NCBI GenBank assembly: GCA_905214425.1
Contig: CAJMLY010000036.1
Location: forward strand, 1 to 15,585
DNA from: an uncultured bacterium
Lineage (GTDB): Bacteria > Actinomycetota > Coriobacteriia > Coriobacteriales > Coriobacteriaceae
Length of the DNA stretch: 15,585 nucleotides
Reading direction: 5' to 3'
The notes below the pieces were generated by a model that was not told the origin of the DNA, made no database searches, and was given only the letters and a program-made list of their open reading frames with translations. Every line of letters starts with the position of its first letter. The stretch's first letter is position 1. This document shows, one piece after another, positions 1 through 6,840 of the stretch. Position numbers and translations under genes: made by a program.

Positions 1-66
1 GGGTCAGCCCGTGGGAGGCCAGGGCGCCGCTGACCGGTGGACGGCACCGAGCCGTCATCGAACTTG
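1..66 (+). other. 3' end of an unidentified structured transcript
   Basis: This left-edge sequence folds into two perfect hairpins just ahead of a terminator. GGTCAGC (2-8) pairs with GCTGACC (29-35), and GACGGC (40-45) pairs with GCCGTC (51-56) around an ACCGA loop. Tandem stems followed by a terminator suggest the 3' end of a non-coding RNA, but I could not match it to SRP RNA, RNase P RNA, tmRNA, 6S RNA or a riboswitch class from memory. It could instead be the last codons of a protein: one frame stops at the TGA at 31-33, followed by a short trailer. Strand is inferred from the terminator. Confidence 0.35.
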
Positions 67-69
67 GAA

Positions 70-98
70 GGGGGAGGCCTCGCGGCCTCCCCCTTTTT
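70..98 (+). terminator. Strong intrinsic terminator
   Basis: GGGGGAGGCC (70-79), a TCGC loop and GGCCTCCCCC (84-93) form a perfect 10-bp stem followed by TTTTT (94-98). It ends the transcript entering from the left edge. The opposite strand has no U-tract, so it is not an obvious terminator for the leftward gene at 163-630. Confidence 0.9.
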
Positions 99-162
99 GC
101 GTTTATGGGGCGTAAATGACTCTATTACACCAGACGATCTTATCGTTTTTGGTATTCAGCCT

Positions 163-630
163 TTATTTAAAGAAGATAAATCGAATAACAAGGGCAACTG
201 CTATGGCCACAATGATCAAAAGCAGGATTGTCAGTCGATGCTGCTTGCGTCGTTTACTTGATGAAACGAAGATTGATTTTCCCTGTTTTGGCGTTTCGAG
301 ATAGCGAGCCGAATGCGTCAAGGTTTGCTTTGGTCGAGGACCTCTTTGTTGATGAGTGGCGGATGCTTTCATCGGCTCATCACTAGCTGCGCTGTTTTTA
401 GATAATGGTGCGTCTTTCAGATATACAGGGTCTCCCGAGGCGACGCCCATATGTTTACGCCCCGTTTGGGCATCCTCGAGTGTTTGATATCGATTTCTCG
501 TCACATACTCGGGCTCCGGATCATTAATGGGCTCTTGCGAGATGTGGGGGCGATGGAACCGTGGCGGCTGCGTGGAAGTATCTTCCCCCTGCGTCGGCAT
601 AAACATATTGTTCTGGTTTTGGTCGTCCAT
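163..630 (-). CDS. Unknown small tail-anchored membrane protein
   Basis: A 155-residue protein I do not recognise. Residues 1-125 are polar, low-complexity and probably disordered, rich in Gln, Asn, Pro, Ser, Thr and His. A basic cluster KRRKQHR (126-132) is followed by one hydrophobic segment (about 133-153) ending in FIFFK. There is no signal peptide, so the layout suggests a cytoplasmic domain held by a C-terminal membrane anchor. The ATG at 630 has a fair ribosome site (AAAGGG, seven bases ahead) and a TACAAT hexamer at 675-670 could be its -10. The gene diverges from hsp20 and its base composition looks more AT-rich than the neighbouring genes, which may indicate an accessory or fast-evolving gene. 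That it is a real gene is likely from the anchor, ribosome site and spacing. Function is unknown. Confidence 0.7.
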   Translation of the reverse strand: MDDQNQNNMFMPTQGEDTSTQPPRFHRPHISQEPINDPEPEYVTRNRYQTLEDAQTGRKHMGVASGDPVYLKDAPLSKNSAASDEPMKASATHQQRGPRPKQTLTHSARYLETPKQGKSIFVSSSKRRKQHRLTILLLIIVAIAVALVIRFIFFK

Positions 631-669
631 GATGCCCTTTAGCTCGTTACTAACAACGTGTACGCGCTC

Positions 670-675
670 ATTGTA
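670..675 (-). promoter_or_regulatory. Candidate -10 box for the tail-anchored protein gene
   Basis: TACAAT on the minus strand, about 40 bases upstream of the ATG at 630. The same hexamer sits ahead of several other genes here. No convincing -35 box lies 16-18 bases upstream, so this is a candidate only. Confidence 0.35.
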
Positions 676-722
676 AGCCCCTTGTTATTTGTAGCTGGGG
701 ACATACTCGGTATTTAAGCTCT

Positions 723-735
723 GGTTCAAAGAACC
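723..735. promoter_or_regulatory. Short inverted repeat GGTTC-AAA-GAACC
   Basis: A perfect 5-bp inverted repeat with a 3-base spacer in the divergent spacer between the tail-anchored protein gene and hsp20. It could be half of an operator. It is short enough to arise by chance. Confidence 0.25.
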
Positions 736-750
736 TTAACCTTCCTAAAA

Positions 751-771
751 CCTAAGTCATACGCACTTAGA
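751..771. promoter_or_regulatory. HAIR-like inverted repeat (possible HspR operator) upstream of hsp20
   Basis: CTAAGT (752-757), seven bases, then ACTTAG (765-770) form a perfect inverted repeat. The HspR operator HAIR is CTTGAGT-N7-ACTCAAG. The 7-mer arms here, CCTAAGT and ACTTAGA, keep the exact N7 spacing and match 5/7 and 4/7. HspR controls chaperone genes, including hsp20 family members, in Actinobacteria. Two TATAGT hexamers (778-783, 802-807) just downstream could be -10 boxes, so a bound repressor would cover the promoter. No hspR gene is in the window. Confidence 0.4.
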
Positions 772-877
772 TATGCTTATAGTACTGGACTCAAAAAACT
801 TTATAGTCGATGTATATATGAGCACTGGGTGGGCATATATAAGAGCGTCAAAAGAAGTCCCAGTCACCTGGAAGATG

Positions 878-900
878 ACTCGGCAGTCCTATAAAGGAGT
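878..900 (+). promoter_or_regulatory. hsp20 ribosome site within a small hairpin
   Basis: The ribosome site AAGGAG (894-899) lies eight bases before the ATG at 908. TCCT (887-890) can pair with AGGA (895-898) across an ATAA loop, or ACTC (878-881) with GAGT (897-900). Either fold would mask the ribosome site. Weak stems over the ribosome site are typical of RNA thermometers in hsp20 leaders, but these stems are only 4 bp, so the functional claim is tentative. Confidence 0.35.
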
Positions 901-907
901 GGTAAAC

Positions 908-1339
908 ATGGCAAGCATGGTTCCTTATCGTTCGGTTTTTGGCGTTCGTCCCTCTGCAAGCTCGCTGTTCGATCTGTTTGATGATATGAGCGACCTAGCG
1001 AACAGCTCGATTGCCTCTAAGGCGTTCCCCGTTGACGTTGAGGATAAGGGCGATGGCTATGAGGTCAAGGCTTATCTGACCGGCGTCGCCAAGGACGATA
1101 TCGATGTCGAGCTTAACGAGGGCCGTCTGTCCATTAGCGTGAATGTCGAGGAAGACGAGGAGAACGAGGGCAAGAACTTCCTGCAGAAGGAGTTCAGCTC
1201 GTACAGCGCGACGCGTGGCGTGTATCTTAAGGACGCTTCGAGCGAGGGCCTCTCGGCTAAGTACGCTGACGGCATCCTGACCGTTACGGTTCCCAAGATC
1301 GTCGAGAAGAAGAACGTTACGAAGATCTCCATCGAATAA
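908..1339 (+). CDS. hsp20: Small heat shock protein, Hsp20/alpha-crystallin family
   Basis: A 143-residue ATP-independent holdase that binds unfolding proteins in the cytoplasm until Hsp70 or ClpB refold them. The alpha-crystallin domain covers about residues 39-132, with the family signature AxxxDGILTVTVPK at 117-130. The C-terminal I-S-I (140-142) is the IxI motif that docks between dimers. The N-terminal arm (1-38) is Phe/Ser-rich, as usual. The start at 908 is chosen because AAGGAG lies eight bases upstream. An in-frame ATG at 773 would add 45 residues unlike Hsp20 and has no ribosome site. The gene stands alone with a leader that carries a HAIR-like repeat, consistent with heat-shock control, and it ends at a shared convergent terminator. 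Confidence 0.95.
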   Translation: MASMVPYRSVFGVRPSASSLFDLFDDMSDLANSSIASKAFPVDVEDKGDGYEVKAYLTGVAKDDIDVELNEGRLSISVNVEEDEENEGKNFLQKEFSSYSATRGVYLKDASSEGLSAKYADGILTVTVPKIVEKKNVTKISIE

Positions 1340-1372
1340 CTTCGTTGGTGTTCTTCGCTATTAAAAGACAAC

Positions 1373-1406
1373 AAAAGGGGCTGGGAAGCGATTCCCGGCC
1401 CCTTTT
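1373..1406. terminator. Bidirectional terminator between hsp20 and the WalJ-like gene
   Basis: A-rich and T-rich flanks enclose a GC stem: AAAAGGGGC (1373-1381), a short internal part, then GCCCCTTTT at the right. U-tracts occur on both strands, so it can end both hsp20 (+) and the leftward hydrolase gene (-), as expected for a convergent pair. Confidence 0.85.
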
Positions 1407-1421
1407 GCTGTTTAGGACAGT

Positions 1422-2231
1422 CTATTGAATGGTTGCTGGCCGATACTGGCTTGCGGGGCGTATCGAGAGTTTTCGCGATCCTTGGAGAAGGGTGGCGGAG
1501 CTGCCGAGCTCGTCATCCAGGGTTGCGGCTAGAGCTTTGGCATAGCTTTTGACGGTAAGGCTCGGACGATTGTTATCTTGGCTGATATGCATGGCAATGA
1601 GCTGTTCGGTGCGATCGGTAACAAGTTCGCGCGCGGCTTCGGCGGCTTGGCCGTTGGAGAGGTGTCCCCTTGCAGACAGGATGCGCTCCTGAAGAAAGCG
1701 GGGATATTCTCCCTCGCGCAGCATGGTCACATCGTGGTTGCTTTCGAGCGCGAGGACTCGACAATCTTTGAGGGTGTTCATGGCTTGGCTCGATAGCTCT
1801 CCGGTGTCGGTAGCAAAGCCGATGGAATCATCGAGGGCGTCGAATCGAAAGCCGATTGGATTTATGACATCGTGTGATGTTGAGTAGGTTTGCGCGTGGA
1901 TGCCGGCAATGGATAGGGTGTCACCGGGGTCGAATTCCTCGACAGGCAGATGCGAAAGATTTTCTTTGCTCGAAAGTGTGCCCCTACTGGCAAAGAGGGG
2001 ACCGTGCCAGTGCTTGCACCAGACATCGAGACCCTTGATGTGATCGCTATGCTCATGAGTAATGAGAAGAGCCGAGACGTTGTCTGCCGAGAGTCCCAGT
2101 TCTGCCATGCGCTTTAATGTCTCGCGGCGAGAAAGACCGTCGTCAATCATGATGAGCCCCCGGGGGCCTTCGATGAGCGCGCAGTTGCCTTTTGAGCCGC
2201 TGCCAAGGATATGAAGGTGCAGACGAGACAT
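1422..2231 (-). CDS. Metallo-beta-lactamase-fold hydrolase, WalJ/YycJ type
   Basis: A 269-residue metallo-beta-lactamase-fold protein. The metal site HxHxDH is THEHSDH (H59, H61, D63, H64), preceded by the GSGSKGN start (10-16) typical of the YycJ/WalJ branch. ATDTGE supplies the later metal-binding Asp, ESNHD follows, and SARGHLSN holds the downstream metal-binding His. B. subtilis YycJ/WalJ has nearly the same length. Family members are linked to cell-wall or DNA-end processing (5'-3' exonuclease activity has been proposed), so the substrate is uncertain. The ATG at 2231 is chosen because the protein then begins just before the first beta-strand. The ORF can extend in frame to 2279, but the additional residues look unlike the family. 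No walRK genes adjoin it. It diverges from tilS with a 48-base spacer. Confidence 0.88.
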   Translation of the reverse strand: MSRLHLHILGSGSKGNCALIEGPRGLIMIDDGLSRRETLKRMAELGLSADNVSALLITHEHSDHIKGLDVWCKHWHGPLFASRGTLSSKENLSHLPVEEFDPGDTLSIAGIHAQTYSTSHDVINPIGFRFDALDDSIGFATDTGELSSQAMNTLKDCRVLALESNHDVTMLREGEYPRFLQERILSARGHLSNGQAAEAARELVTDRTEQLIAMHISQDNNRPSLTVKSYAKALAATLDDELGSSATLLQGSRKLSIRPASQYRPATIQ

Positions 2232-2245
2232 AAGATTCCAAAGGA

Positions 2246-2251
2246 TACAAT
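2246..2251 (+). promoter_or_regulatory. Candidate -10 box for tilS
   Basis: TACAAT in the 48-base spacer between the divergent WalJ-like gene and tilS. It would give a leader of only about 20 bases ending in the GAGGAGG ribosome site. No good -35 hexamer is visible; any -35 would lie over the start of the neighbouring gene. Confidence 0.4.
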
Positions 2252-2279
2252 GGGTGCGGACGAATAGAGGAGGAAGCAA

Positions 2280-3818
2280 ATGCCTACGGTATCACAGCAT
2301 TACGGACACCATGCCGTGCCCGGGGCAGTCGATGAGACCCGAACGAGGCAGCAGGCTGCTCCTGTCGTGCTCATGGTATCAGGCGGCGCGGACTCGACGG
2401 CACTGCTTCTTATGGCGTGCACATCAAAGCTGGATATCCAAGACGGGCGCGGTGTTGCCCCCATTGCTCGCGAGTGCCTGCATGTGCTGCATGTAAACCA
2501 TCATCTGCGCGGCAAGGCGTCCGATGGCGACGAGGCCTTTGTGCGTGAGCTCTGCGCGAAATATGGTTTACCGCTGTGCGTGGAGCACGCTTATTTTGAT
2601 GGGGAGTCGGGCAATATTGAGGCCGCGGCCCGCGAAGTGCGCTATGCCGCGGCGCGGAGGTATGTTCGCGAGCTCTGCGCCCAGACGGGGGCACCGCGAA
2701 CGGCGGCTCGTATCTGCACCGCGCACACGTCTTCGGATCGCGCGGAAACGTTTTTGATGAACGCGATTAAGGGTTCGGGCCCCGCTGGCCTATCGAGCAT
2801 TCCTCGCCGGAGGAATATCGTGGTACGTCCCTTGCTCGACCTAACTCATGGCGAGCTCGTGGGCTATCTACAGGTACATGGTCAGCCGTGGCGTGAAGAC
2901 GAGAGCAATGAGGATATCTCGTATCTGCGAAACTACGTGCGCCATCGGGTAATGCCGGTGGTGGCACAGCGTAATGCGAGCGTGTGCAAGACGATTGGCG
3001 CCGCCTGTGAGATCTTGGGTGATGAAGATGCGTTTCTATCCCAGCTGTCGGCACAGGCGTTTCGAAGCTGTTTGCGCAAAGAGGCAGCGGGTGCGCTGGT
3101 GCTCGATGCCAGGCGCCTGGCTGCGGCCGAGGTGGTAATCGCGCGGCGCATCGTGCGACTGGCGATTAAGCGCATCGATCCGGACGCTCGTCCCGAGATG
3201 CGACATGTGGAGCGAGTCCTTTCCTGCGTTGCCGAGGGCACCGGCTCGGTCACGCTTCCGGCGGGGATTGACGCACGCATTGAGTTTGGCATGCTGGCGT
3301 TTAAGGCGCCGGCGGCTCGCGAGGGCCTGGTCGCGGGCTGGGTTACCGTACCCGGTCGTTTGCCGTTGGGCGGGGGACGTATGCTGGTCACAGAACCGAT
3401 GGCTGTTGAGCCGGGATGCGATATCGTGCGCCGCGCCCGTGAGCTTGCGGCTGCCGGGGAAGTGACAGCTTTGGTAGACGCGGCTGCCCTGGGTTTTGCC
3501 GACAGCGATAGTGAGCGGATCCTGGCGGGCTCGCGTGGCGAGATCCCTGCCGAGGCGCGATTGGCGCGCCTGTGGGTGGACGGTCCCGCGCCGGGAGACG
3601 TGATGTGCCCGTTAGGGATGAGTGGCCGAAGCAAGAAAGTATCCGATTTGCTAGGTGAGGCTCGCATTCCCGTTTCCGAGCGCGCCGGCGTGCCCGTGGT
3701 GAGGACGGCGCCGGGGGGTGCCGTGGTGTGGGTCGCCGGAGTTCGCGCGGACGAGCGTTTTAAGTGCGCGGCCGCAACGCGCGTGGCATATCTGCTTCGT
3801 GTGGTCGTTGCGGAATAG
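2280..3818 (+). CDS. tilS: tRNA(Ile)-lysidine synthetase
   Basis: TilS joins lysine to C34 of the CAU-anticodon tRNA-Ile, using ATP, so that it reads AUA instead of AUG. This 512-residue protein has the N-type ATP-pyrophosphatase loop SGGADS (34-39), the HVNHHLRG strand, the segment TAHTSSDRAETFLMN followed by KGSGPAGL, and the conserved RNYVRHRVMP helix. The C-terminal TilS domain (about 420-510) contains PLGMSGRSKKVSDLL. In many homologues the second motif reads HxxDDQxET; here it is HTSSDRAET, a modest departure. It is somewhat longer than the usual 430-470 residues, partly from a 25-residue N-terminal lead before the ATP loop. The ATG at 2280 follows GAGGAGG closely. The order tilS-hpt-ftsH is a widely conserved bacterial cluster, which supports the call. 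Confidence 0.95.
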   Translation: MPTVSQHYGHHAVPGAVDETRTRQQAAPVVLMVSGGADSTALLLMACTSKLDIQDGRGVAPIARECLHVLHVNHHLRGKASDGDEAFVRELCAKYGLPLCVEHAYFDGESGNIEAAAREVRYAAARRYVRELCAQTGAPRTAARICTAHTSSDRAETFLMNAIKGSGPAGLSSIPRRRNIVVRPLLDLTHGELVGYLQVHGQPWREDESNEDISYLRNYVRHRVMPVVAQRNASVCKTIGAACEILGDEDAFLSQLSAQAFRSCLRKEAAGALVLDARRLAAAEVVIARRIVRLAIKRIDPDARPEMRHVERVLSCVAEGTGSVTLPAGIDARIEFGMLAFKAPAAREGLVAGWVTVPGRLPLGGGRMLVTEPMAVEPGCDIVRRARELAAAGEVTALVDAAALGFADSDSERILAGSRGEIPAEARLARLWVDGPAPGDVMCPLGMSGRSKKVSDLLGEARIPVSERAGVPVVRTAPGGAVVWVAGVRADERFKCAAATRVAYLLRVVVAE

Positions 3819-3900
3819 CGTCCCACGCCAGCTATTCTGTGCGACGTTGACGGTATTCCCGCGCTGATGGCGTACGGGCTGGAAAATATTCCCCGTGCGC

Positions 3901-3909
3901 TGCTAGAAT
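3901..3909 (+). promoter_or_regulatory. Candidate extended -10 promoter for hpt-ftsH
   Basis: TGCTAGAAT matches an extended -10 element (TGn followed by TAGAAT), 57 bases before the hpt ATG at 3966. The -35 position shows only a weak TGGAAA-like sequence, as is usual for extended -10 promoters. It would allow hpt-ftsH to be transcribed independently of tilS. Confidence 0.45.
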
Positions 3910-3965
3910 GTGAAGTTCGCGTCCATACGGCGGTGTGTGGGCGATAAGCACAAGAAAGGGTTGTC

Positions 3966-4514
3966 ATGGCTTCTCAACATCCGGATATCGAGAAGGTTTT
4001 GTTTACGCAGGAGGATATCGACGGTATCGTCTCTCGCCTGGGCGAGGAGATTACGCGCGACTACGCGGGTAAGGATCTGGTGCTGATCGCGGTCCTACGC
4101 GGCGCCGTGGTCTTTATGGGCGACCTGATGCGCAAGATCGAGCTGCCGACCAACATCGATTTCATGGCTGTTTCGAGCTATGGCGACGGTGTGAAGTCCT
4201 CGGGTATCGTGCGTATCATTAAGGACCTGGATATCGACATCCGCGGTCGCGACGTGCTGATCGTCGAGGACATTCTGGACTCGGGCCTGACGCTCAAGTA
4301 TCTGATGAAGAACCTCGAGAGCCGCAAGCCCGCTTCTCTGGAGGTCGCCGCCTTCCTGTGGAAGGACGTTGAGGACCGCGTCTCGGCCATCACGCCCAAG
4401 TATGTTGGAACCCATTGCCCCGATGCCTTTGTGGTGGGCTACGGCCTCGACTATGCCGAGCGCTATCGTAACCTTCCGTATCTGGGCATTTTGAAACCGG
4501 AGGTTTATTCGTAA
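3966..4514 (+). CDS. hpt: Hypoxanthine-guanine phosphoribosyltransferase
   Basis: A 182-residue cytoplasmic purine-salvage enzyme that converts hypoxanthine or guanine plus PRPP to IMP or GMP. The PRPP-binding signature VLIVEDILDSGLTL is at 97-110 with the paired acids E101 and D102. LRGA (44-47) forms the cis-peptide loop, SYGDG (71-75) the flexible loop, and DAFVVGYGLDYAERYRNLPYLGIL (153-176) the base-binding and metal region. Length is typical for bacterial HPRT. The ATG follows AAAGGG at 3955-3960. It sits between tilS and ftsH and its stop codon is one base before the ftsH start, so the two are almost certainly cotranscribed and may be translationally coupled. Confidence 0.97.
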   Translation: MASQHPDIEKVLFTQEDIDGIVSRLGEEITRDYAGKDLVLIAVLRGAVVFMGDLMRKIELPTNIDFMAVSSYGDGVKSSGIVRIIKDLDIDIRGRDVLIVEDILDSGLTLKYLMKNLESRKPASLEVAAFLWKDVEDRVSAITPKYVGTHCPDAFVVGYGLDYAERYRNLPYLGILKPEVYS

Positions 4515-4515
4515 G

Positions 4516-6651
4516 ATGCCCGACGACCATAACGATAACAATTCCCAGACTCCCCGGGAGCCTAAGATCCCGGGGATGCCCGGAGGCAAGAAGCCCACGC
4601 GTACGGGCTGGCTGTATTTTATTTTGGCTTGCGCGCTTCTGGGCTACGCCTTCTTTAACATGGGCTCCGGCTTTGCCAATTCCAGCAATACCGTTAAGCT
4701 CGCGACGAGCGAGATGGTGAGCGCCATCAAGCAGGATCGCGTCGAAGATCTGACCTATACGGTTCAAGACGGAAGCGTGAAGGGTCATTACTGGAAGACG
4801 AAGAAGGACAAGGGCGATACGAGCGAGCTCAAGAGCTTCTCCTCGACCTATGTCGGCTCCGATTCGCTTGCCGAGCTCATGGCGGAGCACCCCGATACCA
4901 AGTACATCGTCAACACCAACGATCCCGATTTTTGGGGCGACTTGGCGATGAGTGTGCTTCCGACGATCGCCCTTATCGCCATCATGTTCTACTTTATGCG
5001 TCAGATGATGGGCGCCAACAACAGGAACATGCAGTTTGGCAAGACCAACGCCAAGACCAACGAGGCCACACGCCCCAAGGTCAAGTTTGAAGACGTTGCC
5101 GGCGTGGACGAGGCAGTCGAGGAGCTCGAGGAGATCCGTGACTTTTTGAGCGATCCGGATCGCTATCGCAAGCTGGGCGCCAAGATCCCGCGTGGCGTGT
5201 TGCTGGTTGGCCCTCCGGGCACCGGTAAAACGCTGCTGGCCAAGGCCGTTGCCGGCGAGGCGGGCGTGCCGTTCTTTAGCATCTCGGGTTCCGACTTTGT
5301 CGAGATGTTCGTAGGTGTCGGCGCCAGCCGTGTGCGTGACCTCTTTAAGGAGGCCAAGTCCCAGGCCCCGTCGATCATCTTCATCGATGAGATCGATGCC
5401 GTGGGACGTCAGCGCGGAGCTGGCTTGGGCGGCGGTCACGACGAGCGCGAGCAGACGCTCAACCAGCTGCTGGTCGAGATGGACGGCTTTGAGGAAAGCG
5501 AGTCGGTCATCCTGATCGCCGCCACCAACCGCCCCGACATTCTGGATCCGGCGCTGCTGCGTCCCGGTCGTTTTGACCGTCAGGTTACGGTCGACCGTCC
5601 GGATGTGAAGGGCCGCGAGCAGATCTTGCGCGTGCATGCCGAGAACAAGCCGATGGACGAGGACGTTAAGTTTGAGAAGCTCGCCCAGATGACCGTTGGC
5701 TTCACTGGTGCCGATTTGGCAAATCTGCTCAACGAGTCTGCGCTGTTGGCTGCCCGCCGCCATCGTTCCGTGATCTCGATGGACGAGGTCGAGGAATCGA
5801 TGGAGCGCGTGATTGCCGGACCGCAGCGCAAGGGTCGCGTGATGACCGAGGCCGAGCGCACCACGATTGCCTACCACGAGAGCGGTCACGCCCTGGTGGG
5901 TCACATCCTGGAGCACTCCGATCCGGTCCACAAGATCTCGATCGTCAGCCGCGGCCAGGCTTTGGGTTACACGCTGCAGCTTCCGCAGGAGGACCACTTC
6001 CTCAAGACCAAGAACGAGATGCTCGACGAGCTCGCCGTGTTCTTGGGTGGCCGCGTTGCCGAGGAACTCATGTGCGACGACATCACGTCGGGCGCGAGCA
6101 ACGATCTGGAGCGCGCGACCAAGATGGCGCGCGAGATGGTCACGCGCCTGGGCATGAGCGAGGAGCTTGGAACGCAGGTGTTTGGTGAGGCGCAGCATCA
6201 GGTATTCCTGGGCCGCGACTATGCCGATCATCAGGACTACTCTGAGGAGACGGCGCGTCGCATCGACATTGAGGTCCAGCGCATTATGCGTGAGGCCCAT
6301 CGTCGTGCGGTCGAGATCCTGGATGCCCGTCGCGATCAGCTCGACCTGATGGCCAAGGTGCTGCTCGAGCGCGAGACCGTCGAGGGTGACGCCGTGAACG
6401 CCCTGCTCGACAACGAGTGGGACGCCTACCTTGAGCGCGAGGGCGATATCCTGGCGGCCAAGGAGGAGCGCAATGCCAAGGCGGCCGGCATGCCGACCAA
6501 GAAGCGCACGCCCCGTATGAGCGAGGAAGAGCTGGCGGCTGATGCCGCGGCCTTTGCGCAGGCGGCCATGCAGGAGGATGCCGAAGTCGCATCCGATGAT
6601 GCTGGCGATGACCATGCCGTCGTCGATGCCGACGCCGACGCCGACAAATAG
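4516..6651 (+). CDS. ftsH: ATP-dependent zinc metalloprotease FtsH
   Basis: A 711-residue membrane-anchored AAA+ protease that extracts and degrades membrane and short-lived cytoplasmic proteins as a hexamer. After a short cytoplasmic tail come TM1 (about 31-50), an extracytoplasmic domain (about 55-140) and TM2 (about 143-162). The AAA module has Walker A GPPGTGKT (232-239), pore loop MFVG (264-267), Walker B IIFIDE (287-292) and the second-region ATNRPDILDPALLRPGRFDR (336-355). The protease has HESGH (454-458) as zinc site with E455 catalytic, and D530 in ASNDLERA as the third ligand. The last 50 or so residues are an Ala/Asp/Glu-rich tail ending in alternating Ala-Asp. The start is one base after the hpt stop codon, and the ribosome site (GGAGG) lies inside the end of hpt. 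Confidence 0.98.
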   Translation: MPDDHNDNNSQTPREPKIPGMPGGKKPTRTGWLYFILACALLGYAFFNMGSGFANSSNTVKLATSEMVSAIKQDRVEDLTYTVQDGSVKGHYWKTKKDKGDTSELKSFSSTYVGSDSLAELMAEHPDTKYIVNTNDPDFWGDLAMSVLPTIALIAIMFYFMRQMMGANNRNMQFGKTNAKTNEATRPKVKFEDVAGVDEAVEELEEIRDFLSDPDRYRKLGAKIPRGVLLVGPPGTGKTLLAKAVAGEAGVPFFSISGSDFVEMFVGVGASRVRDLFKEAKSQAPSIIFIDEIDAVGRQRGAGLGGGHDEREQTLNQLLVEMDGFEESESVILIAATNRPDILDPALLRPGRFDRQVTVDRPDVKGREQILRVHAENKPMDEDVKFEKLAQMTVGFTGADLANLLNESALLAARRHRSVISMDEVEESMERVIAGPQRKGRVMTEAERTTIAYHESGHALVGHILEHSDPVHKISIVSRGQALGYTLQLPQEDHFLKTKNEMLDELAVFLGGRVAEELMCDDITSGASNDLERATKMAREMVTRLGMSEELGTQVFGEAQHQVFLGRDYADHQDYSEETARRIDIEVQRIMREAHRRAVEILDARRDQLDLMAKVLLERETVEGDAVNALLDNEWDAYLEREGDILAAKEERNAKAAGMPTKKRTPRMSEEELAADAAAFAQAAMQEDAEVASDDAGDDHAVVDADADADK

Positions 6652-6662
6652 TCTTTGTGGCG

Positions 6663-6701
6663 AAAGCCTCCGCGGGGAAACCTGCTGAGGCCTTTTCTTT
6701 T
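6663..6701 (+). terminator. Probable terminator after ftsH
   Basis: AAAGCCTC (6663-6670) pairs with GAGGCCTTT across a GC-rich stem and a GAAA-type loop, with one bulged base and two mismatches. It is followed by a T-rich run to about 6701. The imperfect stem makes it a weaker call than the others in the window. Confidence 0.6.
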
Positions 6702-6719
6702 GAGCGATATGGGGCCGTC

Positions 6720-6781
6720 TGTTGATTGGGGACAGACTTAAATGAGCGTTTTCACGCATTTAAGTCTGTCCCCAATCAACA
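6720..6781. repeat. Perfect 25-bp palindromic element (REP-like)
   Basis: Arms 6720-6744 and 6757-6781 are exact reverse complements, 25 bp each, around a 12-base loop. Each arm contains GGGGACAGACTTAAATG or its complement. No T-tract follows, so it is not a typical terminator. GGGGACAGA-type palindromes resemble repetitive elements associated with IS200-like (RAYT) transposases, but no such gene is in the window and copy number cannot be judged from one copy. An in-frame ATG at 6742 lies inside the left arm and should not be taken as the start of the downstream gene. Confidence 0.85.
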
Positions 6782-6810
6782 TTGCTGCGGCACTTTGCTC
6801 GGCTAAAGCG

Positions 6811-6816
6811 TACAAT
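6811..6816 (+). promoter_or_regulatory. Candidate -10 box for the aminotransferase gene
   Basis: TACAAT in the context GCGTACAAT, 25 bases before the ATG at 6841. The identical GCGTACAAT occurs upstream of the PHP gene at 8145-8153. The -35 region would fall just past the palindrome and has no good match. Confidence 0.45.
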
Positions 6817-6840
6817 AGCGCCTATGCGAAAGGGGAACAG

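Noticed and set aside
694..716. GGGGACATACT...TTTAAG before hsp20 as a decayed copy of the GGGGACAGACTTAAATG repeat.
   Set aside because: Similarity is short and interrupted, and no inverted partner is present.
821..836. GAGCACT near the hsp20 start as a CIRCE (HrcA) element.
   Set aside because: Only one partial arm is present; CIRCE needs TTAGCACTC-N9-GAGTGCTAA.
773..907. Upstream start for Hsp20 at 773.
   Set aside because: The extra 45 residues are unlike Hsp20, lack a ribosome site and cover the promoter region.
4390..6759. Long minus-strand open frame of 789 codons over hpt and ftsH.
   Set aside because: It is an antisense shadow of two certain genes in high-GC DNA, with His/Arg/Leu-rich composition and no recognisable domain.
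6720..6781. The perfect palindrome as the ftsH terminator.
   Set aside because: No T-run follows either arm, and a better candidate lies at 6663-6701.
6742..6840. Upstream start for the aminotransferase at 6742.
   Set aside because: The ATG lies inside the palindromic arm and has no ribosome site; the ATG at 6841 has AAAGGGG.
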